Of a DNA stretch of 34,511 nucleotides, positions 8,056 through 16,030 are shown one piece after another. Positions within the stretch are counted from its first letter, which is position 1; every line of letters starts with the position of its first letter. The notes below the pieces were generated by a model, which worked only from the letters and a program-made list of their open reading frames with translations, was not told the origin of the DNA and did not search any database. A program made the position numbers and the translations under genes. This DNA is from Microbacteriaceae bacterium UBA6152 (GTDB lineage: Bacteria; Actinomycetota; Actinomycetes; Actinomycetales; Microbacteriaceae). The DNA lies in assembly GCA_002423075.1 (NCBI GenBank), contig DIUS01000141.1:2278-36788 (forward strand), read 5' to 3'.

Positions 8056-8908
8056 TCGCCCAGTAGATCATGAGCATCGTGACGATCGCGCCGGCCACGA
8101 AGTTGAGCAGCAAGAAGCGCTTCCAGCCCCGGTTGGCCGATTCAGCGGTCTCGTCGGTGATCCTCCAGAACTGCGCCGTGATGATCACATAAGGCAGGGC
8201 GGCGACTGCCGCGAGCGGCCCCGGCCAGTCGGTGCCGAGCAGCAGCAGACCGGCGAGCAGATAGGCGACGATCGAGAGCTGCACGGTCGCCCGCGCCCCG
8301 ATGACCGTCGCGATCGAGTCGAGCCCGCCTTCACGATCGGCGATGACATCTTGCACAGCGCCGAAGGCGTGCGAGGCGATGCCCCACAAGAAGAACGAGG
8401 CAAGAATCAGCCCGAGCGCGGGCGTGAACGTCGCCCCCGCGAGCACGAGGCCGTAGACGGCGGGGCTCACGAAGTGCGTCGACGAGGTCACCGAGTCGAG
8501 AAAGGGCTTCTCTTTGAACCGAAGGCCCTTGGCCGAGTAGGCGATCACCGCGAAGACACTCACCGCGAGCACGAACCACGAGAGCGGCGAGCCGAGCGCC
8601 ACGAGCACGACGAGGAACGGCACGTTCGTGATTGCGGCGGCCCAGATCGTCGTGCGGTGGATGCTCGGGTCGAGCAGTGCCCCCTCGACGCCGCCCTTGC
8701 GCGGGTTGCGCAGGTCACTCTCGTAGTCGAAGACATCGTTGATGCCGTACATCGCGAGGTTGTACGGAATCAGAAAATAGATCGTGCCGACGATGAATGC
8801 CACATCGATGCGCCCGGTCGTGAGCAGGTAGGCAGCGGCGAACGGGAACGCCGTATTAATCCAGCTCAGCGGTCGCGAGCTGACGAACAGCTGACCGAGG
8901 GTGCTCAC
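8045..8908 (-). CDS. crtEb: Lycopene elongase CrtEb (UbiA prenyltransferase)
   Basis: A 287-residue polytopic membrane prenyltransferase of the UbiA family. CrtEb adds two C5 units (from DMAPP) to lycopene, giving flavuxanthin-type acyclic C50 carotenoids. The two Asp-rich Mg-diphosphate motifs are present: NDVFDYESD at 57-65 and DVIADREGGLDS from 187. About eight hydrophobic helices span the rest. The ATG overlaps the crtYf stop by 4 nt. It is the last gene of the crt operon, as in Corynebacterium glutamicum (crtYe-crtYf-crtEb), which favours a decaprenoxanthin-like end product. The sequence cannot give the exact ring type or hydroxylation. Confidence 0.93.
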   Translation of the reverse strand: MSTLGQLFVSSRPLSWINTAFPFAAAYLLTTGRIDVAFIVGTIYFLIPYNLAMYGINDVFDYESDLRNPRKGGVEGALLDPSIHRTTIWAAAITNVPFLVVLVALGSPLSWFVLAVSVFAVIAYSAKGLRFKEKPFLDSVTSSTHFVSPAVYGLVLAGATFTPALGLILASFFLWGIASHAFGAVQDVIADREGGLDSIATVIGARATVQLSIVAYLLAGLLLLGTDWPGPLAAVAALPYVIITAQFWRITDETAESANRGWKRFLLLNFVAGAIVTMLMIYWAINR

Positions 8909-9222
8909 GACTCACTACCCTGGCGCGCGGGCGTGCGCCGCAGCAGCTCCCACACCGAGGGCAACAGCACGAGCGCGGCGACCGTGTAGGCGAAGTCTTC
9001 AATCGGCGCGAGTCCGATGCGCACCCCGCTGGTGAGGCTGTCGTCATAAGCGACGAGGCCTGTGCCGATGATGACGTTGTCGAAGACGGCGGTGAGGGTG
9101 AGCAGCAGCACGGCCGCGAGTCCTACCGCGCGCCAGCGCGGCGCACGGCGCACGACGATGGCCGCGATCGCGACGACGGCCACGACCAGAAGAAAGACAA
9201 TGTTGAGAAGCGCGTAGGTCAT
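8905..9222 (-). CDS. crtYf: C50 carotenoid cyclase subunit CrtYf
   Basis: A 105-residue membrane protein, one of two small subunits of the heterodimeric C50 carotenoid cyclase that closes the end rings after CrtEb elongation. It has three hydrophobic segments (about 4-24, 32-52, 74-92) and the family's PIEDFAYT signature near residue 73. The start is ATG 9222, overlapping the crtYe stop by 4 nt; the longer open frame upstream is antisense-like and not coding. Position between crtYe and crtEb fits the corynebacterial order. Whether the ring is epsilon, gamma or beta cannot be read from sequence. Confidence 0.9.
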   Translation of the reverse strand: MTYALLNIVFLLVVAVVAIAAIVVRRAPRWRAVGLAAVLLLTLTAVFDNVIIGTGLVAYDDSLTSGVRIGLAPIEDFAYTVAALVLLPSVWELLRRTPARQGSES

Positions 9223-9590
9223 CCCTCGGCCCCTCCCTCGATCGGGGCTGTGGATGCCCGCCGCGACCACCGGCCGTCGAGCCAGTCGCCCGCCGCGGTG
9301 TAGGCGTTCATCGTGTTGTAGCAGAGCAGCGTCAAGAAGAAGACCTCTTCGATCGGCAGCTCGGGCCCGATGAGAAGCCCCGTCATGAAGTCGGTCTGAC
9401 CGCGAAAGAAGATGCCGAGCAGAATGCCGCCGAGATCCCACACGAGAAAGAACACGACGCCCGTGACGAGAACGATCGCGGCACGGCGAGCGTCGCGCCA
9501 GAAGAACAGCGTGAAGCGGCGGTCGAGCAGCACCATGCCCGTGAGCGCGATCGCGATCGCGACGAGATAGGCGAAGTTGATCGGCGACAA
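9219..9590 (-). CDS. crtYe: C50 carotenoid cyclase subunit CrtYe, non-ATG start
   Basis: Partner of CrtYf in the heterodimeric C50 cyclase. The body is clear: TGMVLLDRRFTLFFWRDARR, then VWDLGGILLGIFFRGQTDF and the conserved PIEEVFFLTLLCYN. The protein has three membrane helices. There is no ATG or GTG at the expected place. TTG 9590 gives MSPINFAYLVAIAIALTG, 123 residues, matching the usual family N-terminus, 8 nt after the crtI stop. A CTG at 9602 overlapping that stop as CTGA would add four residues. The longer frame back to 9740 runs through crtI and is rejected. Start confidence is moderate; identity is high. Confidence 0.9.
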   Translation of the reverse strand: MSPINFAYLVAIAIALTGMVLLDRRFTLFFWRDARRAAIVLVTGVVFFLVWDLGGILLGIFFRGQTDFMTGLLIGPELPIEEVFFLTLLCYNTMNAYTAAGDWLDGRWSRRASTAPIEGGAEG

Positions 9591-9598
9591 CGTGGGGC

Positions 9599-11218
9599 TC
9601 AGGCTGAGGCGGCCGTCGGAGCGGAGTCGGCGACGGGGTCTGCCGCGGCCGGCACCGTGCGCTCGAGCGGCTCGGGCAGCGGGCCGGTGGAGGTGTCGCC
9701 GCGCAAGCGCTTGACGAGCACCTCGGCGCTGATGAGGCACATCGGCAGGCCGATGCCCGGAATCGTCGAGCCACCCGCGTAGTAGAGCCCCTTGACCTTC
9801 TTCGAGACGTTGCCGGCCCTAAAGAAGGCACTCTGCGAGAGGATGTGCGCCGGGCCGAGTGCCGTGCCACGCCACGCGTTCAGGTCGGCATTGAAGTTGC
9901 CCGGGCCGTAGCTGCGGCGCACGACAATGCGGTCGGCGAGGTCGGGAATCTTCGCCCAGTCGGCGATCTGCGCGATGATGCGGTCGGCGTAGACCTCGAG
10001 AGGAGTGTCGCCGTCGCCATCGACATCGCCGTGGCCGAACGAGAGGTCGGCGGGCGCCGGCACGAGCACGAAGACGTTCTCGTGACCCTCGGGAGAGACC
10101 GAGGGGTCTACCCCGCTCGGCTTGCAGATGTAGAGCGAGGCCGGGTCGGGCAGGCTCGGCTGCGGCCCGAAGATCGCCTCGAAGTTCTCGCGCCAGTTGG
10201 CCGTGAAGAGCAGCGTGTGGTGCTCGAGCTGCGGCAGGTCGCCCTCGACGCCCAAGTAGAGCAGCAGGGCGCTCGGCCCCGCCGTCTTCTTGTCCCAGTA
10301 CGACTGCGGGTAGGTCTGCAACGCCTCGGGCAACAACTGGGTCTCGCTGTGGTGCAGGTCGGCCGCCGAGACGACGATGTCTGCCTCGATCACCTCGCCC
10401 CCACTGTGTCCATCAGCTTCAAGCTCGACGCCCGTGGCCCGCTTTGTCACCGGGTCGACGAGGATGCGCGCGACGGGCGACGAGGTGCGGATGCTCACAC
10501 CCTGCTGCTCGGTCACCGCGGCAATGCGCTCGATGAGGGTCGTGAAGCCGCCCATCGGGTAGAGCACCCCATCGGTCAGGTCGAGGTGCGACATGAGGTG
10601 GTACATGCTCGGGGTCAAGAATGGCGACGAGCCGAGGAACACCGCGGGGTAGCCGAGCACCTGACGCAGACGCAGGTCACTGAACCGGCGGGCAACGTAG
10701 TCATCAAGGTTCTGCAGCAGCATCCTGACGAGCTTGCCCGTGCGCTTGAGCACGTCGCCGCGCAGCAGCGGGCCGAACGAGGCGAAGCTCGTGTAGAGAA
10801 AGCGCTTCTTGGCCATCTCGTAGGTGTCGAGGGCCGAGTCGAGGTACTTCTCGAGCGTGGCGCCGGCGCCCGGCTCGATCGACTCGAACAGCGCGATATT
10901 CTCGTCGCGCGTGGCCGCGATGTCGATCGGCTCGTCATAGCCCTGAGTGATGACGCGGTAGCCGGGGTCGAGCTGCACGAGCTCGAGTTGTTCGGCCGCG
11001 CTCGTGCCGCAGAGCTTGAAGAAGTGGTCGAAAACTTCGGGCATGAGGTACCACGAGGGGCCCATGTCGAAGCGGAAGCCGTCTTTCTCCCACGATCCGG
11101 CGCGGCCGCCGACGTCGGGCTGCTTCTCGACGAGCGTCACCTCGTGGCCGTCGCGGGCGAGCAACGCTGCACTGGCGAGGCCGGCGATGCCTCCACCGAT
11201 GACGACGACGCGACTCAT
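9599..11218 (-). CDS. crtI: Phytoene desaturase CrtI
   Basis: A 539-residue FAD-dependent desaturase converting phytoene to lycopene in four steps at the membrane. The N-terminal Rossmann fold is clear: VVVIGGGIAGLASAALLARD, then EKQPDVGGRAGSW and FDMGPSWYLMPEVFDHFF. The C-terminal bacterial phytoene desaturase signature follows: NVSKKVKGLYYAGGSTIPG, then IGLPMCLISAEVLVKRL. Length is normal, with an Ala/Pro-rich tail of about 25 residues. ATG 11218 overlaps the crtB stop by 4 nt. Third gene of crtE-crtB-crtI. Confidence 0.97.
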   Translation of the reverse strand: MSRVVVIGGGIAGLASAALLARDGHEVTLVEKQPDVGGRAGSWEKDGFRFDMGPSWYLMPEVFDHFFKLCGTSAAEQLELVQLDPGYRVITQGYDEPIDIAATRDENIALFESIEPGAGATLEKYLDSALDTYEMAKKRFLYTSFASFGPLLRGDVLKRTGKLVRMLLQNLDDYVARRFSDLRLRQVLGYPAVFLGSSPFLTPSMYHLMSHLDLTDGVLYPMGGFTTLIERIAAVTEQQGVSIRTSSPVARILVDPVTKRATGVELEADGHSGGEVIEADIVVSAADLHHSETQLLPEALQTYPQSYWDKKTAGPSALLLYLGVEGDLPQLEHHTLLFTANWRENFEAIFGPQPSLPDPASLYICKPSGVDPSVSPEGHENVFVLVPAPADLSFGHGDVDGDGDTPLEVYADRIIAQIADWAKIPDLADRIVVRRSYGPGNFNADLNAWRGTALGPAHILSQSAFFRAGNVSKKVKGLYYAGGSTIPGIGLPMCLISAEVLVKRLRGDTSTGPLPEPLERTVPAAADPVADSAPTAASA

Positions 11219-12120
11219 GATGCTGCTCCGATCGAGAGGGGTGCCGCGGCGGGACGCGGCCGGGGGGTGCGGCCCGCGATAGCCCCGAGGGCGATGCGGG
11301 CCTTCACGGGGTCGGGCACGCGCACACGCGCGCGCGCGAGCTGCGAGGCCGGGGTCTTGCGCAGGCGAACCGAGAGCTCGGCGAAGAGCCCCTGCGCGAG
11401 TGCGACAGCGCGACGGCTGCCCTTGGGCAGTTCGGGAATCACCGCGGCAGAGGTGCGCAGGTCGGCGTCGATGTCGTCGAGCAAGCGGTGCTTCTCCTCT
11501 TCGGTGAAAGAGTCGACGCGGATTCCGGGAAAGTAGCTGCGCCCGAGCATCTCGAAGTCGGCCGCGAGATCGCGCAAGAAGTTGACCTTCTGGAAGGCCG
11601 CCCCCAGCGCACGTGCTCCCGTGACGAGGCGCTCATCCTGCTCTGCGCCGATGGGCATCCCCTGAACGAAAGCCCGCAGGCACATGAGCCCGACGACCTC
11701 GGCCGAGCCGTAGACGTAGCGGTCGAAGCTCTCTTGGTCGTGCTCGGTATCGGTGAGATCCATACGCATCGAGTGGAAGAACGGCTCGGTCAGCTCGGTG
11801 CCGAAGCCCACCTCGCGCGCTGTGCGGGCGAAGGCGTGCACGACGAGGTTGGTGGAGTAGCCCGACTGCATCGCGGCCTCGGTCTCGGCCTCGAACTCGT
11901 TGAGGTAGCGCGCGGCGTGCGCGCTGTCGAGGCCCGCGTCGGCGACGCCGCCGTCGACGATCTCGTCGGCGACGCGCACGAGCGCGTAGATGTTCTCGAC
12001 ATGCTGGCGCACGCGGGCGTCGAGCAGGCGCGAGGCGAGGCCGAACGATGTCGAGTAGCGCCGGATCACGGTCGAGGCCGTCTCATCGGCCACGCGGTCG
12101 TAGAGACTCAAGCGGTTCAT
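11215..12120 (-). CDS. crtB: Phytoene synthase CrtB
   Basis: A 301-residue squalene/phytoene synthase family enzyme joining two GGPP molecules to phytoene. Motifs: YSTSFGLASRLLD near the start, the first Asp-rich motif in ALVRVADEIVDG, the YVYGSAEVVGLMCLRAF helix, and the second Asp-rich region in FLRDLAADFEMLGRSYFPG. ATG 12120 is chosen because it overlaps the crtE stop by 4 nt and gives the usual start MNRLSLYDRVADETA; the open frame upstream to 12261 lies within crtE and is not coding. Confidence 0.96.
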   Translation of the reverse strand: MNRLSLYDRVADETASTVIRRYSTSFGLASRLLDARVRQHVENIYALVRVADEIVDGGVADAGLDSAHAARYLNEFEAETEAAMQSGYSTNLVVHAFARTAREVGFGTELTEPFFHSMRMDLTDTEHDQESFDRYVYGSAEVVGLMCLRAFVQGMPIGAEQDERLVTGARALGAAFQKVNFLRDLAADFEMLGRSYFPGIRVDSFTEEEKHRLLDDIDADLRTSAAVIPELPKGSRRAVALAQGLFAELSVRLRKTPASQLARARVRVPDPVKARIALGAIAGRTPRPRPAAAPLSIGAAS

Positions 12121-13187
12121 CGCACCCGTTTCAGCACGGTCTCGGCGACGGGGTGCAGCTCGTCGCGCAAGGCAGAGGGGATGTGGGGCTCGGCGAGACG
12201 CGCGAGAGCCCGGTTGGCGTAGCCGCGGGCCAGGTCTTCGGCGAAGGCGCGGGCACCGCACTCGATGAGCAGCAGCCGCGCCTCACTCGCTTCATCGAGC
12301 GAGAGATCGGCCTTGCCGATGAGTTCGCACAGGCGCGCCCACGCGGGCGTCGAGCAGGCAAACGCGATCATGACGGTGCGCTTGCCCTCGCGCAGGTCGC
12401 CGATCGTGGTCTTGCCCGTCGCCTCTTCTTCGCCGAACACCCCGAGCACGTCGTCGACGATCTGGTAGGCGATGCCGATATCGCGGCCGAACGCACCGAG
12501 GGTCGCCACGGTGCTCTCGGGAGCTCCTGCGAGAATCGCGCCGGCCTGCAGGGGCGACTCGAACGAGTAGACGGCCGTCTTGAGGCGCTCCATGGTGAGA
12601 ATGTCGTCGACGAGCGGCATCTCGGGATCGATCGAGAAATCGACGTCGATGAGCTCGCCCGCCGCGCTCGTGAACATGGCCTCGTCGAGCACGTCGAGCA
12701 ACCGCTCGCGAACCGGCGACGCGACGCCGCTCTTGTCGATGAGCCGGTAGGCGTTGAAGAGCGCGAGGTCGCCCGCAATGACCGCAGCCGACACTCCGCG
12801 GTGCTCGGCGATCTCGACGCTGACGCCCCGATCGACGGCGTGGTCGCGATAGGCGCCAGAAATGTTAGGGATGCCCCGCCGCACGAAATCACGGTCGATG
12901 ACATCGTCGTGCACGATGAGGGCGGTGTGCAGCAGCTCGAAAGCGGCGCCCACGTAGGCAGCAGCATCCCGATCGTCACCGCCGAGTCCTTCGTAGGCGG
13001 CCATGACCATGCGCGGTCTGAATCGCTTGCCGCCCTGCGTGTTGCGCTCGAGCAGCCCCCAGAGGTGCTCGTAGTGGGCTCCCAGAGGAGCCGCGCGCTT
13101 CTTGGATAGGCTGAAGAAGCGCTGCAGCACAGCGTCGACCAAGGCGACTCGCGCCTCTGCGATGCTCGACTGGTCGTTCCTCTTCAC
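12117..13187 (-). CDS. crtE: Geranylgeranyl diphosphate synthase CrtE/IdsA
   Basis: A 356-residue trans-prenyltransferase building GGPP from IPP and allylic diphosphates. Motifs: GGKRFRP at 52-58, the first Asp-rich motif DDVIDRD at 94-100 and the second in AYQIVDDVLGVFGEE. It starts with GTG 13187, has no Shine-Dalgarno and is preceded at exactly 6 nt by TAGTCT, so the mRNA is probably leaderless. First gene of the crt operon, divergent from idi with only 21 bp between. It may also feed menaquinone or other polyprenyl pathways. Confidence 0.94.
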   Translation of the reverse strand: MKRNDQSSIAEARVALVDAVLQRFFSLSKKRAAPLGAHYEHLWGLLERNTQGGKRFRPRMVMAAYEGLGGDDRDAAAYVGAAFELLHTALIVHDDVIDRDFVRRGIPNISGAYRDHAVDRGVSVEIAEHRGVSAAVIAGDLALFNAYRLIDKSGVASPVRERLLDVLDEAMFTSAAGELIDVDFSIDPEMPLVDDILTMERLKTAVYSFESPLQAGAILAGAPESTVATLGAFGRDIGIAYQIVDDVLGVFGEEEATGKTTIGDLREGKRTVMIAFACSTPAWARLCELIGKADLSLDEASEARLLLIECGARAFAEDLARGYANRALARLAEPHIPSALRDELHPVAETVLKRVR

Positions 13188-13193
13188 CCGAGC

Positions 13194-13199
13194 AGACTA
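13194..13199 (-). promoter_or_regulatory. Putative -10 of the crt operon (TAGTCT)
   Basis: TAGTCT on the minus strand with exactly 6 nt to the crtE GTG. The -35 would fall inside idi; I see no good TTGACA match there. The hexamer ends a 15-bp sequence (13194-13208) that also occurs at 518-532, next to the MarR gene start. Confidence 0.5.
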
Positions 13200-13208
13200 C
13201 CGCGGCCT

Positions 13209-13748
13209 ATGAGCGAGATTCCTGAAACTGTCGTGCTGCTGTCCGACGACGGCGAGGTCATCGGCACAGCCCCCAAGTCGACCGTGCACACCGTCGATAC
13301 GCCGCTGCATCTGGCGTTCTCGTGCCACGTGTTCGACGGGCAGGGGCGCGTGCTCGCCACCCGTCGCGCGCTCGGCAAGGCCACGTGGCCGGGGGTGTGG
13401 ACGAACTCGTTCTGCGGGCATCCGGCACCCGGCGAAGACCCGGTCGAGGCGATCGTGCGTCGAGCGCAGCGCGAGCTCGGTCTCACCCTTGCCGACGTGC
13501 AGGTGGCGTTGCCCGACTTCCGCTACCGCGCGGTCGATGCCTCGGGTGTCGTCGAGAACGAGATCTGTCCGGTCTACACTGCACGCGCCGCGACCGACGT
13601 CGCACCGGCCGAAGACGAGGTCGCCGAGTGGGCCTGGGTCGATCCGAGTGAGTTGCGCGCCTCGGTCGAGGCGGCACCGTTCGTGTTCAGCCCGTGGCTC
13701 GGGTGGCAGCTCGCGGCGTGGCCCGGCGACTACTGCGCGGCCGACTGA
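13209..13748 (+). CDS. idi: Isopentenyl-diphosphate delta-isomerase, type I
   Basis: A 179-residue Nudix-fold isomerase interconverting IPP and DMAPP (EC 5.3.3.2). The catalytic Cys69 and His71 lie in TNSFCGHP, the catalytic Glu116 in VENEICPVY, and the metal-binding His are in TVDTPLHLAFSCHVF. Length is typical. It supplies DMAPP both for GGPP synthesis and for the CrtEb elongation step, which explains its place head to head with crtE. ATG 13209 follows only 21 bp of intergenic DNA. Its stop overlaps the histidine kinase stop by 19 nt on the other strand. Confidence 0.96.
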   Translation: MSEIPETVVLLSDDGEVIGTAPKSTVHTVDTPLHLAFSCHVFDGQGRVLATRRALGKATWPGVWTNSFCGHPAPGEDPVEAIVRRAQRELGLTLADVQVALPDFRYRAVDASGVVENEICPVYTARAATDVAPAEDEVAEWAWVDPSELRASVEAAPFVFSPWLGWQLAAWPGDYCAAD

Positions 13749-15412
13749 GCCGTCGGAGCGATCGAGAGCGGCGACCGGGGAATGCGCACAACGACGCTCG
13801 TGCCCGACACCCCGTCTGAGCTCAGGCTTACCTGCCCGCCGATGCGATGCTCGACGAGCGCGCGCACAATCGGCAGGCCGAGCCCCGTGCCGGGCACGTC
13901 GCGATGCCGGGGTGACTGCACGCGGTAGAAGCGCTCCCAGACAGCCTCGTGCTCGGCGAGCGGAATGCCGGGCCCCTCGTCGTCGATGCGCACCTCCACC
14001 CAGGCTGAGTCAGCGGGCGCGGTCAGCGTGACCACCACTGTTCCCTCAGCGGGGCTGAACTTCAAGGCGTTGGTGAGCAGGTTCGAGAAGACTCGCACCA
14101 GGTCTTGCTCGACGGCGTGAATGGTCACCGGCTCGTCGGGCAGCCGCCGCTCGACCGTCACGGCACGCGCGGCAGGCACGAGCACGAGCGTGTCGTCGAT
14201 GCAGTTCTCGAGCAGCACGCGCAGGTCGAGATCGGCCGGCGGTCGTGTACTGCCCTCGGACGTGCTGAGCCGACTGAGCTCGAGCACGTCTTCGATGACG
14301 TCAGCGAGCCGGCGAGCGTTGCGGTGGATGATGCGCCCCGCTTGATCGGTCTCGGGGTCGAGGTCGGCGTCAACGAGCTGCTCCGAGAAGCCCAGAATGC
14401 TCGTCACCGGGGTGCGCAACTCATGGCTGACGGCCGAGATAAAGTCGTCTTTCTGCGCGTTCAACTGCAAGAGCTCATGGGCGACGAGCGTCGCATCGCG
14501 CTCGCGGGCCGCGAGCGAATCGACCGCCCTGTTCCAGTCGGCACTCTGGCCCGACACGAACAGGGCTGCGGCGGCGTGAGTCATGATGAAGAGTTGCAGG
14601 GCGAAGATGGCTCCGCGCTGATCGGTGGCGATCAGCAGGGCGAACGGGCCGATGCCGGCAGCGGTGGCGAGGGTCGCGGCGACCGCGAGTGCCACCGTCT
14701 GCAGGGCGACTATCATCGGCGGCATCCGGTAGGCACCCCACATGAGCGCCGAGATGATCAAGAACGTCAGCGCGAGGCCGCCGGCGAGAGCGAAGACGAC
14801 CACCGTGAGAAACACCAGGGCGAGGGTCTGCACGAGTGTCTCCCACGCGGGCACCCGCAGCGGAAGCTTCGGCGAGACCAGCGCAAGCGGAGCGATCGCG
14901 AAGAATGCGCTCGCGTGCGAGGTGACGAGCGACGAGGCGACGAGTGCTGGGTCGGCCCCAGCAAGCAGGGCAGCCGCCGTCGCCGTCAAGAGCGAGAACA
15001 CGAGCGTGCCGATCGCAACACTGAGCAAGAAGCGCCCGAGTTGCACGAGCGTCGTGAACCGGGCGTGCGCCGCTCCACCGGTGAGCACGCGCACGACGAC
15101 CCAGACTTCGATCGCATTGGTGAGACCGTAAGCGAGCGAAAGCTCGATGGGCTGACCGCCGAGGTAGTTTCCGATCGCCACGGCCACGACCACGACGCCG
15201 CTCACGGCGAGGCGGCGACCACGACTAGCGAGCACCGCGAAGAAGAGCACGCCGATCGCTGGCCACCAGAGCGCGATCGGGGCGTCGGAGCTGATGGCTG
15301 TCAGGCTCAGGCGCGCGACACCGATGGCCGCGACAATGAGCGCCGCGATGAGGATGCGCCGGGGCAGAGCGGGCAAGTCGTGCAGACGGGCGGCCAGCCC
15401 TCGAGCATCCAT
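13730..15412 (-). CDS. Membrane histidine kinase with MASE1-like sensor
   Basis: A sensor kinase of 561 residues from ATG 15412, which has GAGGA 7 nt before it. The N-terminal 280 residues hold about eight to ten hydrophobic helices, including PIALWWPAIGVLFFAVL, which resembles MASE1 integral membrane sensor domains. Then come the HisKA box ISAVSHELRTPVTSILGF (phospho-acceptor near residue 330), N box NLLTNALKFSP, G1 DDEGPGIP and G2 GTGLGLPIV. All catalytic parts are intact. The divergent single-domain response regulator at 15653 is the likely partner. The signal is unknown. The 3' end overlaps idi tail to tail. Confidence 0.9.
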   Translation of the reverse strand: MDARGLAARLHDLPALPRRILIAALIVAAIGVARLSLTAISSDAPIALWWPAIGVLFFAVLASRGRRLAVSGVVVVAVAIGNYLGGQPIELSLAYGLTNAIEVWVVVRVLTGGAAHARFTTLVQLGRFLLSVAIGTLVFSLLTATAAALLAGADPALVASSLVTSHASAFFAIAPLALVSPKLPLRVPAWETLVQTLALVFLTVVVFALAGGLALTFLIISALMWGAYRMPPMIVALQTVALAVAATLATAAGIGPFALLIATDQRGAIFALQLFIMTHAAAALFVSGQSADWNRAVDSLAARERDATLVAHELLQLNAQKDDFISAVSHELRTPVTSILGFSEQLVDADLDPETDQAGRIIHRNARRLADVIEDVLELSRLSTSEGSTRPPADLDLRVLLENCIDDTLVLVPAARAVTVERRLPDEPVTIHAVEQDLVRVFSNLLTNALKFSPAEGTVVVTLTAPADSAWVEVRIDDEGPGIPLAEHEAVWERFYRVQSPRHRDVPGTGLGLPIVRALVEHRIGGQVSLSSDGVSGTSVVVRIPRSPLSIAPTAQSAAQ

Positions 15413-15443
15413 GGTTCGTCCTCGACTCGGTGCGGAGGGTCTT

Positions 15444-15608
15444 TCGCCCTGGTGCGCCAACGATACCGCCGGGGCCCCACTCGACGAGGGCCTTCACGAT
15501 GGGCAGTCCTAGACCCGTGCCCAGCACCGCGCGGTGCGCATCGATCGGGGCGCGCGCGAAGGGTTCCCACACCATCTCGCGGCACTCCACTTGTGCCGCG
15601 AACGTCGT
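15444..15608 (-). pseudogene. Remnant of a second histidine kinase (ATPase G2 box)
   Basis: The minus strand encodes VECREMVWEPFARAP, then GTGLGLPIVKALVE, the stretch from just before the G2 box of a kinase ATPase domain to just after it. The complete kinase next door has AVWERFYRVQSP and GTGLGLPIVRALVE at the equivalent place. There is no H box, N box or G1 box upstream, only the region ahead of the response regulator, and after GGIVGAP the similarity fades into the kinase 5' end. It is best read as the broken 3' end of a duplicated or replaced kinase gene. Confidence 0.7.
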
Positions 15609-15652
15609 TCTGCATGAGACACTATCGACAACACGAGGGGACGTGGTTGCGC

Positions 15653-16018
15653 ATGGCGCAGGTTTTGATTGTCGAGGATGAGCCCGACGTGCTTTTGCTG
15701 CTCGAGAACCGGCTGCGAGCCGCCGGCCACGATGTCGAGAGCGCCACTGACGGTGAAAGTGCCCTCGAGATGATCGCCCTCCGACGCCCCGGGGTCATCG
15801 TGCTCGACTGGATGATGCCCCGCGTCACTGGAATCGATGTGCTCGAGAAGCTACGCCACGACGACCCCGACCATGAGGTTAAGGTGCTCATGCTGACTGC
15901 GAAGTCGCAGCAGAGCGACATCGATCGGGCGTATTCCGCCGGGGCTGACGACTACATCGTCAAACCGTTCAGCTCGCGCGACCTCATCGAGCGCATCGCG
16001 AGCCTCGCCGGCGCCTGA
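15653..16018 (+). CDS. Single-domain response regulator (CheY-like receiver)
   Basis: A 121-residue receiver domain with no output domain. Acidic pocket residues E8, D9 and E10 (LIVEDEPD), phospho-acceptor D52 (VIVLDWMMPRVTG), T82 (LMLTAKS) and K104 (YIVKPFSSRDL) are all present. The divergent membrane kinase is the likely phosphodonor. Starts at ATG 15653 or TTG 15647 (AGGGGA lies 6 nt before the TTG) are nearly equal; ATG 15613 is less likely. Lacking an effector domain, it must act by protein contact or pass phosphate on. Its stop is 12 nt from the dcd stop on the opposite strand. Confidence 0.9.
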   Translation: MAQVLIVEDEPDVLLLLENRLRAAGHDVESATDGESALEMIALRRPGVIVLDWMMPRVTGIDVLEKLRHDDPDHEVKVLMLTAKSQQSDIDRAYSAGADDYIVKPFSSRDLIERIASLAGA

Positions 16019-16030
16019 CGCGCCAACAGG

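Noticed and set aside
9845..12222. Plus-strand frames of 563 and 244 aa across crtI and crtB
   Set aside because: Antisense shadows of complete carotenoid genes with no recognisable domain.
14105..15652. Plus-strand frame of 637 aa ending in the response regulator
   Set aside because: Only the last 121 residues are a real protein. The upstream part is antisense to the kinase and low complexity (long Arg/Glu/His runs).
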